A stretch of DNA of 64,000 bases from Sphingomonadaceae bacterium (GTDB taxonomy: Bacteria > Pseudomonadota > Alphaproteobacteria > Sphingomonadales > Sphingomonadaceae), in NCBI GenBank assembly GCA_947451145.1, contig CANFXW010000004.1, positions 1 to 64,000 of the forward strand. Direction: 5' to 3'. The translations under genes were made by a program, and so were the position numbers. Below, piece by piece: positions 8,557 to 17,506 of the stretch; positions within the stretch are counted from its first letter, which is position 1; the number at the start of each line of letters is the position of its first letter. Under the pieces are notes generated by a model, which had not been told where the DNA came from, did not search any database, and saw only the letters and a list, made by a program, of their open reading frames with translations.

Positions 8557-10176
8557 GTGCCTGAAATCTCTGATAACACTAAGATCTATGATTACATCGT
8601 CGTTGGCGCGGGCTCTTCAGGCTGTGTTCTGGCGAACCGTCTTTCGGAAAACCCGGCCAACCGAGTGTTGTTGCTGGAAAGCGGCCCCGATGACAAAAGC
8701 CCGCTGATCCGTATGCCGCGCGGGGTGGGCAAGCTGCTCGATCCCGCCAATCCGCATGTCTTTGCCTATCCGGTTACCCCGGCGGGCAATCAGCCGCAGG
8801 AGCTGTGGCTGAAGGGGCGAACCGTTGGCGGCTCTAGCTCGATTAACGGCATGGTCTATATGCGCGGCTCCCCCCAGGACTATGACGATTGGGCCAAGGC
8901 GGGCTGTACCGGCTGGGGCTGGGACCGGATCGGCGCGCAATACCTGAAGCTGGAAGACCACGTGCTGGGCGCAGATCAATGGCGCGGCACGGGCGGGCCG
9001 CTCAAGATTTCACGCTATCCCAAAGGCAATCCGCTGTGTCAGGCGATCCTCGATGCCGCAGGTGGACTTGGCGTGCCCGAGGTTGAGGACGTCAACCACA
9101 CCGATGTCGTTGCCGATCAGGGCATGGGATACCAGACGGTGACCACATTCAAAGGCAAGCGCTTCTCAGCCGCCCGCGCCTTCCTTGATCCGGTGCGAGG
9201 CCGCCCTAATCTCGAAATCCTGACAGGCGTTCGCGCAGAGAAGGTCTTGTTTGACGGCAAACGGGCCAGCGGCTTGCAACTGGCAGATCGCAACATTTCC
9301 TGCCGGGGCGAGATTATCCTCAGTGCCGGTGCGGTCGAATCGCCCAAGCTGCTGGAACTGTCAGGCATTGGTAACAGCGAACGGCTGAGGGCTCTGGGCA
9401 TCGAACCGGTGTTCCACAGCCCGCTGGTAGGCGAAAACCTGCGCGAGCATCGCTATATGGCGATGGACTGGCGGGTGACCGGGAACAGCTCAAACCAGAA
9501 ACTTCAGGGCATGGGCCTGATCGCGTCAGTGCTGCGCTATTTCCTATCGTCGAGCGGACCAATGACCGATGCGGCGCACGAAGTTGGCGGCTTCATCAAA
9601 ACCCGCCCTGACCTTGATCTCCCCGATGCGCAGATTGGTTCGATGCTGGTAACGATGGGCGTCAATGGTTCCGGGCAAGTCTATCTCGACAAGTTCCCCG
9701 GAATGCGGGTGCTCGGCTATTTCACTCGGCCCGAGAGTCGGGGCTGGACGCACATCACCTCTGCTGACGTAGCAAAGATGCCAGAGATCAACGCCAACCA
9801 CTTCGCTGAGGAAATCGACCGGCAAACCGCGCTCGATCTGTTCAAATGGTTGCGTCGCCTGGGCGAACAGCCCGCCCTGTCCAAATGGATCGTCGAGGAA
9901 GTCGGCGCTGGCGCGGATGTCCGCAGTGACGAAGCTATCCTCGCTAATCTGCTCAAGCTCGGCGGCACGAGCTTCCATATCGCTGGCACGGCCGCGATGG
10001 GTGCAGATGAAACCAGCGTGCTTGACCCCCAGTTGCGCGTGCGCGGGGTCCAAGGCCTGCGTGTCTGCGACACCTCAATAATGCCGACACTCGTTTCCGG
10101 CAATACCAACGCCCCCGCCATGGCCATCGCCATGAATGCTGCGGACATGATCCTTGCGAAAGACCCTTCCAGATGA
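8557..10176 (+). CDS. GMC-family FAD-dependent alcohol oxidoreductase
   Basis: A 539-residue glucose-methanol-choline family enzyme. The FAD-binding VVGAGSSGCVLANRL is at about residues 15-29, the GMC signature GRTVGGSSSINGMVYMRG is near residues 88-105, and the active-site His lies in TSFHIAGTAAMG near the C-terminus, followed by the flavin-contacting NTNAPAMAIAMNAAD. It resembles choline and other alcohol dehydrogenases and should oxidise a primary or secondary alcohol to a carbonyl. It starts with GTG. Its end overlaps the aldehyde dehydrogenase start by four bases, so the two are likely consecutive in one pathway. Confidence 0.92.
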   Translation: MPEISDNTKIYDYIVVGAGSSGCVLANRLSENPANRVLLLESGPDDKSPLIRMPRGVGKLLDPANPHVFAYPVTPAGNQPQELWLKGRTVGGSSSINGMVYMRGSPQDYDDWAKAGCTGWGWDRIGAQYLKLEDHVLGADQWRGTGGPLKISRYPKGNPLCQAILDAAGGLGVPEVEDVNHTDVVADQGMGYQTVTTFKGKRFSAARAFLDPVRGRPNLEILTGVRAEKVLFDGKRASGLQLADRNISCRGEIILSAGAVESPKLLELSGIGNSERLRALGIEPVFHSPLVGENLREHRYMAMDWRVTGNSSNQKLQGMGLIASVLRYFLSSSGPMTDAAHEVGGFIKTRPDLDLPDAQIGSMLVTMGVNGSGQVYLDKFPGMRVLGYFTRPESRGWTHITSADVAKMPEINANHFAEEIDRQTALDLFKWLRRLGEQPALSKWIVEEVGAGADVRSDEAILANLLKLGGTSFHIAGTAAMGADETSVLDPQLRVRGVQGLRVCDTSIMPTLVSGNTNAPAMAIAMNAADMILAKDPSR

Positions 10177-11660
10177 CCATACCCTATACCAATATTTCCC
10201 GCCTGTTCATCGACGGCAGCTGGGTCGCTCCGGAAGCTGGCAGTGAAGGGGTTATCAATCCGGCCACCGGCGGAGTGATTGGCCACGCCCCGCTGGCAAG
10301 CGTAGCGCAGGTTGAAGCGGCGATTGGCGCGGCCCGTGAGGCCTTTGATCACGGCCCCTGGCCGACCATGACCATGGATGAGCGCGCAGACGTGATGCAA
10401 CGCATGGTTGATTCCTTGTGTGCGCGGCAGGCCGATATTGCCGCGCTGATCGTCGCCGAAGTGGGCTGCGCGCAGCACATCACGCACGGGATGCAGGTCG
10501 CCAACCCGATCAACCATCTTGTCGCCGCTATCGCCACGGCCCGGCGCGACGAATCCGAGCGGCTCCCGATCGATATCACGCCCAATATGTTCATCCCCGG
10601 CGGCCCGCAGGCAATCGGCGGAACCACCGTCGTGCGTGAGCCGTTCGGTGTCGTCAGCGCGATCACCGGCTACAACTTCCCTTTCCTGCTCAACCTCGCC
10701 AAGATTGCCCCTGCTCTGCTGGCAGGCTGCACCATGGTGCTCAAGCCATCGCAGTTCACGCCCTTTTCGGCATTGCTCTTTGGCGAGATTTGCGAAGAGA
10801 TCGGCCTGCCCAAAGGCGTGCTCAACGTGGTCACAGGAAGCATTGCCGAGGGTCAGTTGCTGTGCACTGACGAGCGCGTCGACATGGTCACCTTCACCGG
10901 ATCGGAAGGGGTTGGCTCGGCGATCATGGCGCAGGCTGCACCGACACTGAAGAAGGTCCACCTCGAACTGGGCGGCAAGTCGGCGATGATCGTGCGCCAT
11001 GATGCCGATGTGCAGCGCGCGGCCGCGATGGCCGTCGGTTTTCTCTCGGTCAACGCCGGGCAAGGCTGCGCCATCCCTACCCGCCTGCTGGTGCATAATT
11101 CGATCCGTCCTGCCTTCGCTGCGATGGCAAAGGCAGTGGCTGCACAGATCAAGGTGGGTGATGCCTCAGACCCCACCGTCACCATGGGGCCGCTGATCCG
11201 CGAGAGCCAGCGCACCAAGGTTGAGCGCTACATCGCCAGCGGCAAAGCGGCAGGCGCAACGCTGCTTTGCGGCGGCGGCAGGCCCGCTGGTCTGGAAGGT
11301 GGTTTCTTCACCGAGATGACACTGTTCGACGATGTGACCAACGACATGGCTATCGCGCAGGACGAAATCTTTGGCCCTGTCGGCTGCATCATCGGCTTTG
11401 ATACTGACGAGGAGGCAATCATCATCGCCAATGACTCGCGCTACGGCCTCAACGGTGCAATCGAAACCGCCGATGCGGCCACCGGCTATGCCATGGCCAT
11501 GCGCATTCGGGCGGGCAGCGTTTCACTGAACGGCGGCACCGGAACGATGAGCTATGCCCCCATCGGCGGTTACAAGCGTTCTGGCATTGGCCGCGAATAT
11601 GGCCCGAACTGGCTGCGCGAATATCAGCACGAGAAGTCGGTGTTTTACCCCATCGGATAA
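10173..11660 (+). CDS. NAD(P)-dependent aldehyde dehydrogenase
   Basis: A 495-residue aldehyde dehydrogenase that oxidises an aldehyde to its acid. The catalytic Cys is in NAGQGCAIPTR (about residue 300), the general-base Glu in LELGGKSAM (about residue 266) and the NAD site in FTGSEGVGSA (about residue 245). NFP in TGYNFPFLLN contains the conserved active-site Asn. The length is normal. It is coupled to the GMC gene by a four-base overlap, so the pair can take an alcohol to a carboxylic acid. The downstream luciferase-like gene is convergent, only 6 bp away. Confidence 0.94.
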   Translation: MTIPYTNISRLFIDGSWVAPEAGSEGVINPATGGVIGHAPLASVAQVEAAIGAAREAFDHGPWPTMTMDERADVMQRMVDSLCARQADIAALIVAEVGCAQHITHGMQVANPINHLVAAIATARRDESERLPIDITPNMFIPGGPQAIGGTTVVREPFGVVSAITGYNFPFLLNLAKIAPALLAGCTMVLKPSQFTPFSALLFGEICEEIGLPKGVLNVVTGSIAEGQLLCTDERVDMVTFTGSEGVGSAIMAQAAPTLKKVHLELGGKSAMIVRHDADVQRAAAMAVGFLSVNAGQGCAIPTRLLVHNSIRPAFAAMAKAVAAQIKVGDASDPTVTMGPLIRESQRTKVERYIASGKAAGATLLCGGGRPAGLEGGFFTEMTLFDDVTNDMAIAQDEIFGPVGCIIGFDTDEEAIIIANDSRYGLNGAIETADAATGYAMAMRIRAGSVSLNGGTGTMSYAPIGGYKRSGIGREYGPNWLREYQHEKSVFYPIG

Positions 11661-11666
11661 GTGCCA

Positions 11667-12698
11667 TTACATCCGCTGTGCTGCGTCGAGTACGCCATTA
11701 GCAAAACACTCCATAGCGGCCTCGCGTTGGGCAGGATTACCGATCCCCCAGGCGAGGTCCACCACCCCTACCCCGCAGTCGCGGATCGCCTCCATCTTGC
11801 CCTTGAGTGTATCGGAACCGCCGACAAAATAAGGTTCCAACACCAGCGGCACCACAGGTGGGCCGCCCATGGTCTTTTGCTGGATTTGCGCCTGTTCGGC
11901 CATCTTCTGGCCAAAGAAAGCGCCCATGTCGTCCATCGCCTGGGCATCGCTTTCGGCCACATAGGCTATGCCGCGATAAATGACGTGCTCCGGGCCCGGC
12001 TGCCATCCGGCATTGGCAGCCTCCGCATGGTAGAGCTTCACCCATTCGCGCACCACCTCGGGCGGAGCGAAGGAGAAGGCGATGCCCATGCGGCGGGCAG
12101 CGGCAAAGCGCACCGATTCATCGCTGTTGCCCGATCCGAAAATCGGCGGATGCGGCGTCTGGACAGTCTTGGGCCAGACCGAGACGGTGCTGAACTGATA
12201 CTGCGCGCCATCCCACGCGAAGGGCTCGTTCGACGTCCATGCCTTTACGATCAGGTCAATGCCTTCCTGCGTCATCTCGCGCGTGGCCGCAGCATCGGTA
12301 TCGTAGGTCTGGTGCTCATTCGGCGTGCCGCGCAGGAACAACACGATCAATCGTCCGCCGCTCAGCATATCGACCATTGCCAGTTCTTCGGCAAGACGGA
12401 CCGGATTCGACAGCGGCACTAGCGGACCTAGCAGGGCAATCTTGGCGCGGCTGGTCACTTGCGCCAGCGCGCCTGCCATCACGCAAGGATTGGGCGTCAT
12501 AATATAGGGCGCATAGTGATGTTCAGACAGGCTGACCCAGTCAAAACCGCGCTCATCTGCCTTGCGCGCCATGGCGAGACTGTGCGCGAATGACGCCTGC
12601 GCGACATCCGGCTTGCAATAGGCTGGCTCTGCCGGCCACACTTCAAGGCCGGGCGCCAGTCCATCATAACCCGTCATGCAAAGACTTGATACCAGCAT
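11667..12698 (-). CDS. LLM-class flavin-dependent monooxygenase
   Basis: A 343-residue bacterial-luciferase-like oxidoreductase using reduced flavin and oxygen. Family signatures include SLSEHHYAPY near the N-terminus, LLGPLVPLSNPVRLAEELA, GGRLIVLFLRG and PPIFGSGNSDES. ATG at 12698 is preferred because the more upstream candidate is a TTG with no well-placed Shine-Dalgarno sequence. It is transcribed alone on the minus strand between two plus-strand units. Possible jobs are a Baeyer-Villiger-like oxidation or a hydroxylation. A flavin reductase partner is not obvious next to it. Confidence 0.85.
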   Translation of the reverse strand: MLVSSLCMTGYDGLAPGLEVWPAEPAYCKPDVAQASFAHSLAMARKADERGFDWVSLSEHHYAPYIMTPNPCVMAGALAQVTSRAKIALLGPLVPLSNPVRLAEELAMVDMLSGGRLIVLFLRGTPNEHQTYDTDAAATREMTQEGIDLIVKAWTSNEPFAWDGAQYQFSTVSVWPKTVQTPHPPIFGSGNSDESVRFAAARRMGIAFSFAPPEVVREWVKLYHAEAANAGWQPGPEHVIYRGIAYVAESDAQAMDDMGAFFGQKMAEQAQIQQKTMGGPPVVPLVLEPYFVGGSDTLKGKMEAIRDCGVGVVDLAWGIGNPAQREAAMECFANGVLDAAQRM

Positions 12699-12822
12699 AT
12701 CGCCAAGTTCTCCCAAACCCTTGGGCTAATGTAGGATGGCTGCAAAGCCCCTATCCAAAGACGGGCCAAGTCCATCCAGCGCGATCTAGGCTTTCACCAA
12801 CAACGAAAAGAGGAAGCTGGGG

Positions 12823-13251
12823 ATGAATCAGGCGGTTCGTGTCGGATCAGGTCTAAGCGCGCAGGACGAGCGTACCATCTCGGCCGTACTCATTGCCTAT
12901 GCCACCGGTATCGACCAGCGCGACTGGCTGCTGTTCCATTCGCTGTTCACCTTCGATTGCGAGATTGATTACGGCGGCTTTGGCAAGTGGCACGGTGCCA
13001 CCGCCATCACCGAGTACATGAAGCAAGCGCACGCCGACATCGGCCCTACCCTGCACCGGATCAGCAACATCGAAATTCACAGCGCGAATGGCGGAGTGCT
13101 CGCCCGATCCTATGTCGATGCCCTGCTCACGCCGATGAATGAAGGCGGCCCGACGCATCGCGGTATCGGCTTTTACGATGATCAATTTGCCCGCACCGGC
13201 AGTGGTTGGCAAATCGCCAGACGCCAGTTTCATGCCGTGTTGCTTGAATGA
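12823..13251 (+). CDS. NTF2-like (SnoaL-type) small protein
   Basis: A 142-residue protein with the cone-shaped NTF2/SnoaL fold pattern: an N-terminal helix (ISAVLIAYATGIDQRDW), FHSLFTFDCEIDYGGFGKWHG, and C-terminal strands ending with GSGWQIARRQFHAV. The fold is used by isomerases, hydratases and the beta subunits of ring hydroxylases; no catalytic dyad can be assigned with confidence. It is followed 10 bp later by an SDR and is probably co-transcribed. It may act on a ring intermediate of the pathway, which is inference. Confidence 0.72.
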   Translation: MNQAVRVGSGLSAQDERTISAVLIAYATGIDQRDWLLFHSLFTFDCEIDYGGFGKWHGATAITEYMKQAHADIGPTLHRISNIEIHSANGGVLARSYVDALLTPMNEGGPTHRGIGFYDDQFARTGSGWQIARRQFHAVLLE

Positions 13252-13261
13252 AAGTATCGCC

Positions 13262-13987
13262 ATGACCAGCCTTGCCGGAAAAAATGCAATCGTCACTGGG
13301 GCGTCCTCGGGCATCGGTGCGGCGACAGCGCGCAGACTGGCTGCGGCGGGGGCGAATGTGATGCTTGTCGCGCGTCGGCGTGAACGGCTGGAAGAGCTTG
13401 CCGCCTCCTTGGGTGCGGCGGCGATACCTCTCGCCTTGGATCTCGGCGAGGCCGATGCGGCGCAAGCCTTACTTGATGCCGCAGCCTCACACTTTGGCAA
13501 GACCGACATTCTGGTCAACAATGCTGGCGTGCTGCGAACCAGCCACGTCGATGCCTTCGATCTTGCTGAACTGGAACCGCTGATCGCGATCAACTACACC
13601 GCAGTCGTGCGAACCAGCCTGCTGTTTGCCCGACATATGAAGGCCAACGGCAGCGGCCAGATCGTCAACCTCTCCAGCATCGGCGCCAGCCTTACGGCGG
13701 CAGGAACCGGCGTCTATGGCGGGCTCAAGGCCGCGCTTGAACGGTTCACCGATGTGCTGCGGATCGAACTGGCGGGCAGCGGTGTGCGAGTCGGATTGAT
13801 TGCACCGGGCACGACAACCACGGAAATTTTTGCTGACATGAAAAGCAAAGGGCAGCCGGGCTGGGATGAATTCATTCCGCCGATGGTGCCTGATGACATT
13901 GCCAAGGCCGTGCTGTTCATGTGCGAGCAGACCGGTAATGCAAACGCCGCCCGGATGCACATCTACGCCACGTCAGAAGGCTTCTGA
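13262..13987 (+). CDS. Short-chain dehydrogenase/reductase (SDR)
   Basis: A 241-residue SDR. The coenzyme loop TGASSGIGAA is at about residues 12-21 and NNAG at about residues 85-88. The catalytic Ser is in NLSSIGASL, and the Tyr and Lys are in VYGGLKAAL, giving Y-x3-K. An open frame extends upstream to 13139 into the NTF2-like gene, but ATG at 13262 gives the normal SDR N-terminus (MTSLAGKNAIVTGAS), so I use it. The gene follows the NTF2-like gene by 10 bp and converges directly on an OYE-family gene. Confidence 0.89.
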   Translation: MTSLAGKNAIVTGASSGIGAATARRLAAAGANVMLVARRRERLEELAASLGAAAIPLALDLGEADAAQALLDAAASHFGKTDILVNNAGVLRTSHVDAFDLAELEPLIAINYTAVVRTSLLFARHMKANGSGQIVNLSSIGASLTAAGTGVYGGLKAALERFTDVLRIELAGSGVRVGLIAPGTTTTEIFADMKSKGQPGWDEFIPPMVPDDIAKAVLFMCEQTGNANAARMHIYATSEGF

Positions 13988-15133
13988 TCAGTCCAGTCTG
14001 CCATAGGCAGACATATCGAACGGCTTGAAGGCCTCTCCACGGCGGGCCTTGCCGATCCAGTCGGCATCCATCAGCGCCGCGCGACCAATTGCCACCAGAT
14101 CGAACTCCCCGGCGCCGAAACGGCGGGCCACCTCGCCCAGATTGTCGATCGGCGCAGTCGGTTCCATGAACGAGCTTTGCAGATCCTTGTCAAAGCCGAT
14201 GCCGCCTACAGTCATCACCGGTTTGCCCGTCAGCTTCCGAATCCAGCCAGCCAGGCCCATGTCTGATCCGTCAAAGGCAGGCGCATCGAAATGGCGGGTT
14301 GATACATCAAAGATATCGACACCTGCATCGGCCAGAGCACTGGTAATCATGCTCAGCTCTTCGGGAGTTTCCGCCAGCCTCGCGCCATAATCTTGCAGTT
14401 TCCACTGCGAGAAGCGGAAGATGATCGGCTTGTCGGCAGGAATGACCCGGCGCACAGCCCGCACCACTTCGCGTGCCAAACGGGTGCGCCGCAGCCGGTC
14501 GCCGCCCCATTGATCGCTGCGCTGGTTGGTTTCTCCCCACAGGAAGCTGTCGAGCAGATAACCGTGCGCGCCATGCAGTGCGATGGCATCGAAGCCCAGT
14601 TCATGCGCCTGAGCCGCAGACCGGGCGAAGCCTGCTATAACGTCAGAAATTTCGGAATCGCTGGCCGGAGCACCCAGCTCTTTCGCCGATGCCAGATAGT
14701 CCGGCGGCACCAAGGCTTTGTCGAGCGGCCCCCAGATGCCAGACGGACTGATCGACCGAGCCTCTGGGTGCGGGCCGGTTCCGGCTTGTCGGATTGGTCC
14801 CATATGCCATAGTTGCGGAGCGATTTTGCCGCCAGCCGCATGAACGGCATCAACAATCGTCCGCCAGCTTGCCAATGCTGCTTCGCCATACAGCACGGGT
14901 AGTGCCGGGCCGCCGGTTGTTCCGTCTCCCAATGCTGCCGGATGATCCGGGCCGACACCTTCGGTTATCACCAGCCCCATGTGCGCCCGGCGGGCATAGT
15001 AATCAGCTACTCCCGGCATCGGCACACCATCCGGACTGAAATTGCGCGTCATAGGCGACATGACAAAGCGGTTCGCCGTGGTCAACGAACCACAGCTAAA
15101 CGGAGTAAACAGCGGTTCCAGCTCTTGTCGCAT
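13988..15133 (-). CDS. NADH:flavin oxidoreductase, Old Yellow Enzyme family
   Basis: A 381-residue FMN-dependent ene-reductase-like protein forming a TIM barrel. Visible family segments are LFTPF at the start, MSPMTRN, APQLWHMG, and the GAHGYLLDSFLWGETNQRSDQWGGD block that is diagnostic for OYE proteins. Near the C-terminus come PVMTVGGIGF and DLVAIGRAALMDADW. Likely reaction: reduction of an activated C=C bond, or oxidative removal of an N- or S-linked group. ATG at 15133 is preferred over a TTG at 15148. It ends one base after the convergent SDR stop. Confidence 0.9.
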   Translation of the reverse strand: MRQELEPLFTPFSCGSLTTANRFVMSPMTRNFSPDGVPMPGVADYYARRAHMGLVITEGVGPDHPAALGDGTTGGPALPVLYGEAALASWRTIVDAVHAAGGKIAPQLWHMGPIRQAGTGPHPEARSISPSGIWGPLDKALVPPDYLASAKELGAPASDSEISDVIAGFARSAAQAHELGFDAIALHGAHGYLLDSFLWGETNQRSDQWGGDRLRRTRLAREVVRAVRRVIPADKPIIFRFSQWKLQDYGARLAETPEELSMITSALADAGVDIFDVSTRHFDAPAFDGSDMGLAGWIRKLTGKPVMTVGGIGFDKDLQSSFMEPTAPIDNLGEVARRFGAGEFDLVAIGRAALMDADWIGKARRGEAFKPFDMSAYGRLD

Positions 15134-15245
15134 CGTGCCCTCACGCAAATGTAGCCTGATGCCTCGGCGCGAATGGACAGGCCTTGACCTTCCGCAAGAC
15201 AGGGCATGGTGACTTGCCTTCAGTCAAAAGATCCTCCGCAGCCGC

Positions 15246-15259
15246 TTGATCTCGATCAA
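15246..15259. promoter_or_regulatory. FNR/FixK-type box upstream of globin gene
   Basis: The sequence TTGATctcgATCAA is a perfect match to the FNR/Anr/FixK consensus TTGAT-N4-ATCAA. It lies 54 bp before the globin start at 15314, a plausible class II activator position. A second perfect box is at 24656. The cognate regulator is not evident in the window; the Crp/Fnr-like gene at 36154 lacks the FNR recognition-helix pattern. The match is seen; function is inferred. Confidence 0.6.
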
Positions 15260-15313
15260 GCCTGCGCCGTCAGATTTCGGGAATGGCAGCCAGCTGGATT
15301 GGGAGGAAATGAA

Positions 15314-15742
15314 ATGGCAGAACTGGCTGCAGCAATCGACACTGACCGGTTGGGCGATGTGCTCGAACAGTCCCTTTATGCAGTGGCCGAAGCAGGTGAA
15401 GACATTACGCCGCATTTCTTTGCGCGCTTTTTCGCCCGGCACCCCGATCAGCAAGCCATGTTCTTTCAGCCGTCTGTTTCATGCGGCGCGATGGTGAACG
15501 AGATTCTCGAAAGCCTGATCGCCCTTGCCGCCAAAGAAGGCTGGGTCGATACTTCGATCCACAATCTGGTCATCGCCCATCGCTGCTATGGCAACTTCCC
15601 GCTGCCGCTCTACGCTGAATTGCTCGACCTCTTTGTCGAAACGCTGGCAGAACTGGCAGGCGATCGCTGGTCAGTCGAATTCGAGACGGCTTGGCGGCAG
15701 GTAACAGCCGAACTCTATCGGTTGATAGCCCACGCACACTGA
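15314..15742 (+). CDS. Single-domain globin
   Basis: A 142-residue heme protein of the bacterial haemoglobin/flavohaemoglobin-globin type. ITPHFFARFFARHPD near residues 31-45 matches the B-C region. H89 in LVIAHRCYGNFPLPLY is the probable proximal heme ligand, with Y100 in the position expected for this family. The C-terminal helix follows as DRWSVEFETAWRQVTAEL. An open frame starts at 15206, but GGGAGG at 15301-15306 with 7-nt spacing selects ATG 15314. No reductase domain is fused. It may supply oxygen to, or detoxify NO for, the oxygenases around it. A perfect FNR-type box lies upstream. Confidence 0.8.
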   Translation: MAELAAAIDTDRLGDVLEQSLYAVAEAGEDITPHFFARFFARHPDQQAMFFQPSVSCGAMVNEILESLIALAAKEGWVDTSIHNLVIAHRCYGNFPLPLYAELLDLFVETLAELAGDRWSVEFETAWRQVTAELYRLIAHAH

Positions 15743-15761
15743 GTTTAGGCGCACACTGAGC

Positions 15762-15974
15762 TTACTCTGACACTACCTTGATAGCAGCCTGCGGGCAGGC
15801 ATCCGCGCCTTCGCGTGCCAGATCTTCCATGCCATCAGGCACGATCTCATTTTCGACATAAACGATGCCGTTCTCATCAAGCTTGTAAACGTCGGGGCAG
15901 ATTTCCGCGCAGACGCCATAGCCGCAGCAGGCCGGCTTATTGATCACTACCTTGAGCTTGCCCTCTCCAGACAT
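15762..15974 (-). CDS. P450-type ferredoxin, CxxYxxC [3Fe-4S] class
   Basis: A 70-residue electron carrier. Cysteines C16, C22, C26 (followed by Pro) and C60 (followed by Pro) can hold an iron-sulfur cluster. The position that carries the fourth cysteine in [4Fe-4S] ferredoxins is Y19, giving C-x2-Y-x2-C-x3-CP. This pattern is typical of the small [3Fe-4S] ferredoxins that serve bacterial P450s. C17 is next to C16 and is an extra, probably non-ligand, cysteine. It is the only ferredoxin in the 33-kb cluster, so it may feed all four P450s and perhaps both Rieske oxygenases. It is divergent from the Rieske operon at 16086. Confidence 0.88.
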   Translation of the reverse strand: MSGEGKLKVVINKPACCGYGVCAEICPDVYKLDENGIVYVENEIVPDGMEDLAREGADACPQAAIKVVSE

Positions 15975-16016
15975 GGAAAACTCCTCTCATCCATTTGTTG
16001 GATTGCAACTTACACC

Positions 16017-16045
16017 TTGAACATATTTCATTCAATATGTATAAC
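16017..16045 (+). promoter_or_regulatory. Sigma-70-like promoter with embedded inverted repeat
   Basis: TTGAAC (16017-16022) and TATAAC (16040-16045) are separated by exactly 17 bp, a good -35/-10 pair for the Rieske operon starting at 16086. The spacer overlaps an inverted repeat, ACATATT-N6-AATATGT at 16021-16040, with perfect 7-bp arms. A repressor bound there would block RNA polymerase. The TetR protein at 20072, in the same operon, is the obvious candidate, but that link is inference. Confidence 0.6.
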
Positions 16046-16085
16046 GCGAATCAACGAGAAAAAACTACCTGAGGAGAAGATCACC

Positions 16086-17474
16086 ATGCTGCAGCAAGCA
16101 AGTCTGGTCCTGCGCGACGGAACCACCCTCGACGATCTCATCATGCGAGACACCAATGAGGTGTCACTGCGAGTGATGACCGATGAAGAGCTCTACAGCC
16201 ATGAGATGGAGCGGATCTTCGCCAAAACATGGCTGTTGCTGGGGCATGAGAGCGAAATCCCCAAGTCAGGCGATTTTATCGTCCGCGATATGGCGGAAGA
16301 CAATGTCATCATTGCCCGGGATCGCGACGGCAGCGTCAATGTCACGCTGAACGTCTGCCCGCATCGCGGGATGCGCGTATGTCTGGGTGAGGCCGGCAAC
16401 AAGCCGATCCATCAGTGCATCTATCATGGCTGGGCTTTCAAGCCGAACGGCGACTTCATCGGCGCTCCAGTCGAGCGTGAGAAAATGCACGGCAACAATG
16501 TCGACAAGGCGACGCTGGGTCTGAAGAAGGCGCGCGTTCACCTGTATGGCGGGCTGATTTTCGCAACGTGGAATATCGATGGCCCCTCGTTCGATGAATA
16601 TCTGGGAGACATCAAATACTACATGGACCAGCTGTTCTGCCGCACCGACAACGGGCTGGAACTGCTCGGGCCGCCGCAGCGCTTTGTTCTGCCATGCAAT
16701 TGGAAGGTGCCGGGCGAACAGTCTGGCTCAGACGGTTTCCACACGCTCACCCTGCACCGCAGCCTCATGGAAGGCGGGGTCATGGGCGGCACAGCTGAAT
16801 CGATCTACGATCAAGCTCCCGGCATGTACGGCGTCGACGTTTCCTGCGAGCAGGGCCATTCGCTGCGCTGCCTCGAGGCCGAAAAGACCTTCAAGATGTT
16901 TGCCGACGTACCTTTCGAAGGCAAGTCGGTGGAAGAACGGCTTAACCTGCTGACCCCTCCGGGGATTACCAAGGAAATGATTCCGCAGTTGTTCAAGAAC
17001 CTGTCGGCCGATCAGGTTGAACAGCTGGCAACCATTCCGCCGCAGGTTGGTGGCATGTTTCCCAACATTTTGATTGCCTTCATTTTTGCCCCGCGCACCG
17101 ATGGCGGATCATCCGGCGCCTTGGCACTGCACACCTATGTGCCAAGAGGCCCCAATCAGGTTGAATTCGTCAACTTCATCTTTGCCGAAAAGGACGCCCC
17201 CGAGCAAATGAAGCGCGACATGCTGCAGAACTCGGTTCAGCAGACCGGCACCTCTGGCACGATCGAGCAGGACGATGCCGATGTCTGGCCCGTCATCATG
17301 CGCAATGCACGCGGCGGCGTGAGCAAGCACATGACGCTGAAGTATCAGGCCCTGCACGGGCACGAACGGCCCGAAGGCTGGAAGGGCGGCGGCTTGCTCT
17401 ATCCCGGCTTCACCAAGGACGACACCCAGTGGAACTGGTGGATGGCCTATCACAAGCTGATGAGCGAAGCCTGA
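16086..17474 (+). CDS. Rieske non-heme iron oxygenase, alpha subunit (copy 1)
   Basis: A 462-residue catalytic subunit of a ring-hydroxylating oxygenase. The Rieske [2Fe-2S] ligands are C91, H93, C111 and H114 (CPHRG ... CIYHGW). The mononuclear iron site is marked by SGSDGFHTLTLH near residue 218, where two His sit after an Asp that bridges to the Rieske centre. An open frame begins at 16017, but GAGGAG at 16071-16076 supports ATG 16086. It is followed by its beta subunit at 17507. It is closely related to the alpha subunit at 26042. The substrate is probably cyclic, but its identity is unknown. Confidence 0.95.
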   Translation: MLQQASLVLRDGTTLDDLIMRDTNEVSLRVMTDEELYSHEMERIFAKTWLLLGHESEIPKSGDFIVRDMAEDNVIIARDRDGSVNVTLNVCPHRGMRVCLGEAGNKPIHQCIYHGWAFKPNGDFIGAPVEREKMHGNNVDKATLGLKKARVHLYGGLIFATWNIDGPSFDEYLGDIKYYMDQLFCRTDNGLELLGPPQRFVLPCNWKVPGEQSGSDGFHTLTLHRSLMEGGVMGGTAESIYDQAPGMYGVDVSCEQGHSLRCLEAEKTFKMFADVPFEGKSVEERLNLLTPPGITKEMIPQLFKNLSADQVEQLATIPPQVGGMFPNILIAFIFAPRTDGGSSGALALHTYVPRGPNQVEFVNFIFAEKDAPEQMKRDMLQNSVQQTGTSGTIEQDDADVWPVIMRNARGGVSKHMTLKYQALHGHERPEGWKGGGLLYPGFTKDDTQWNWWMAYHKLMSEA

Positions 17475-17506
17475 AAAGCGCGCCGTCAGGCTGAGAGGAG
17501 AGAGAC

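Noticed and set aside
9717..11096. A 459-codon minus-strand frame opposite the GMC and aldehyde dehydrogenase genes
   Set aside because: Both plus-strand genes have clear catalytic motifs across this span; the antisense frame has no family features.
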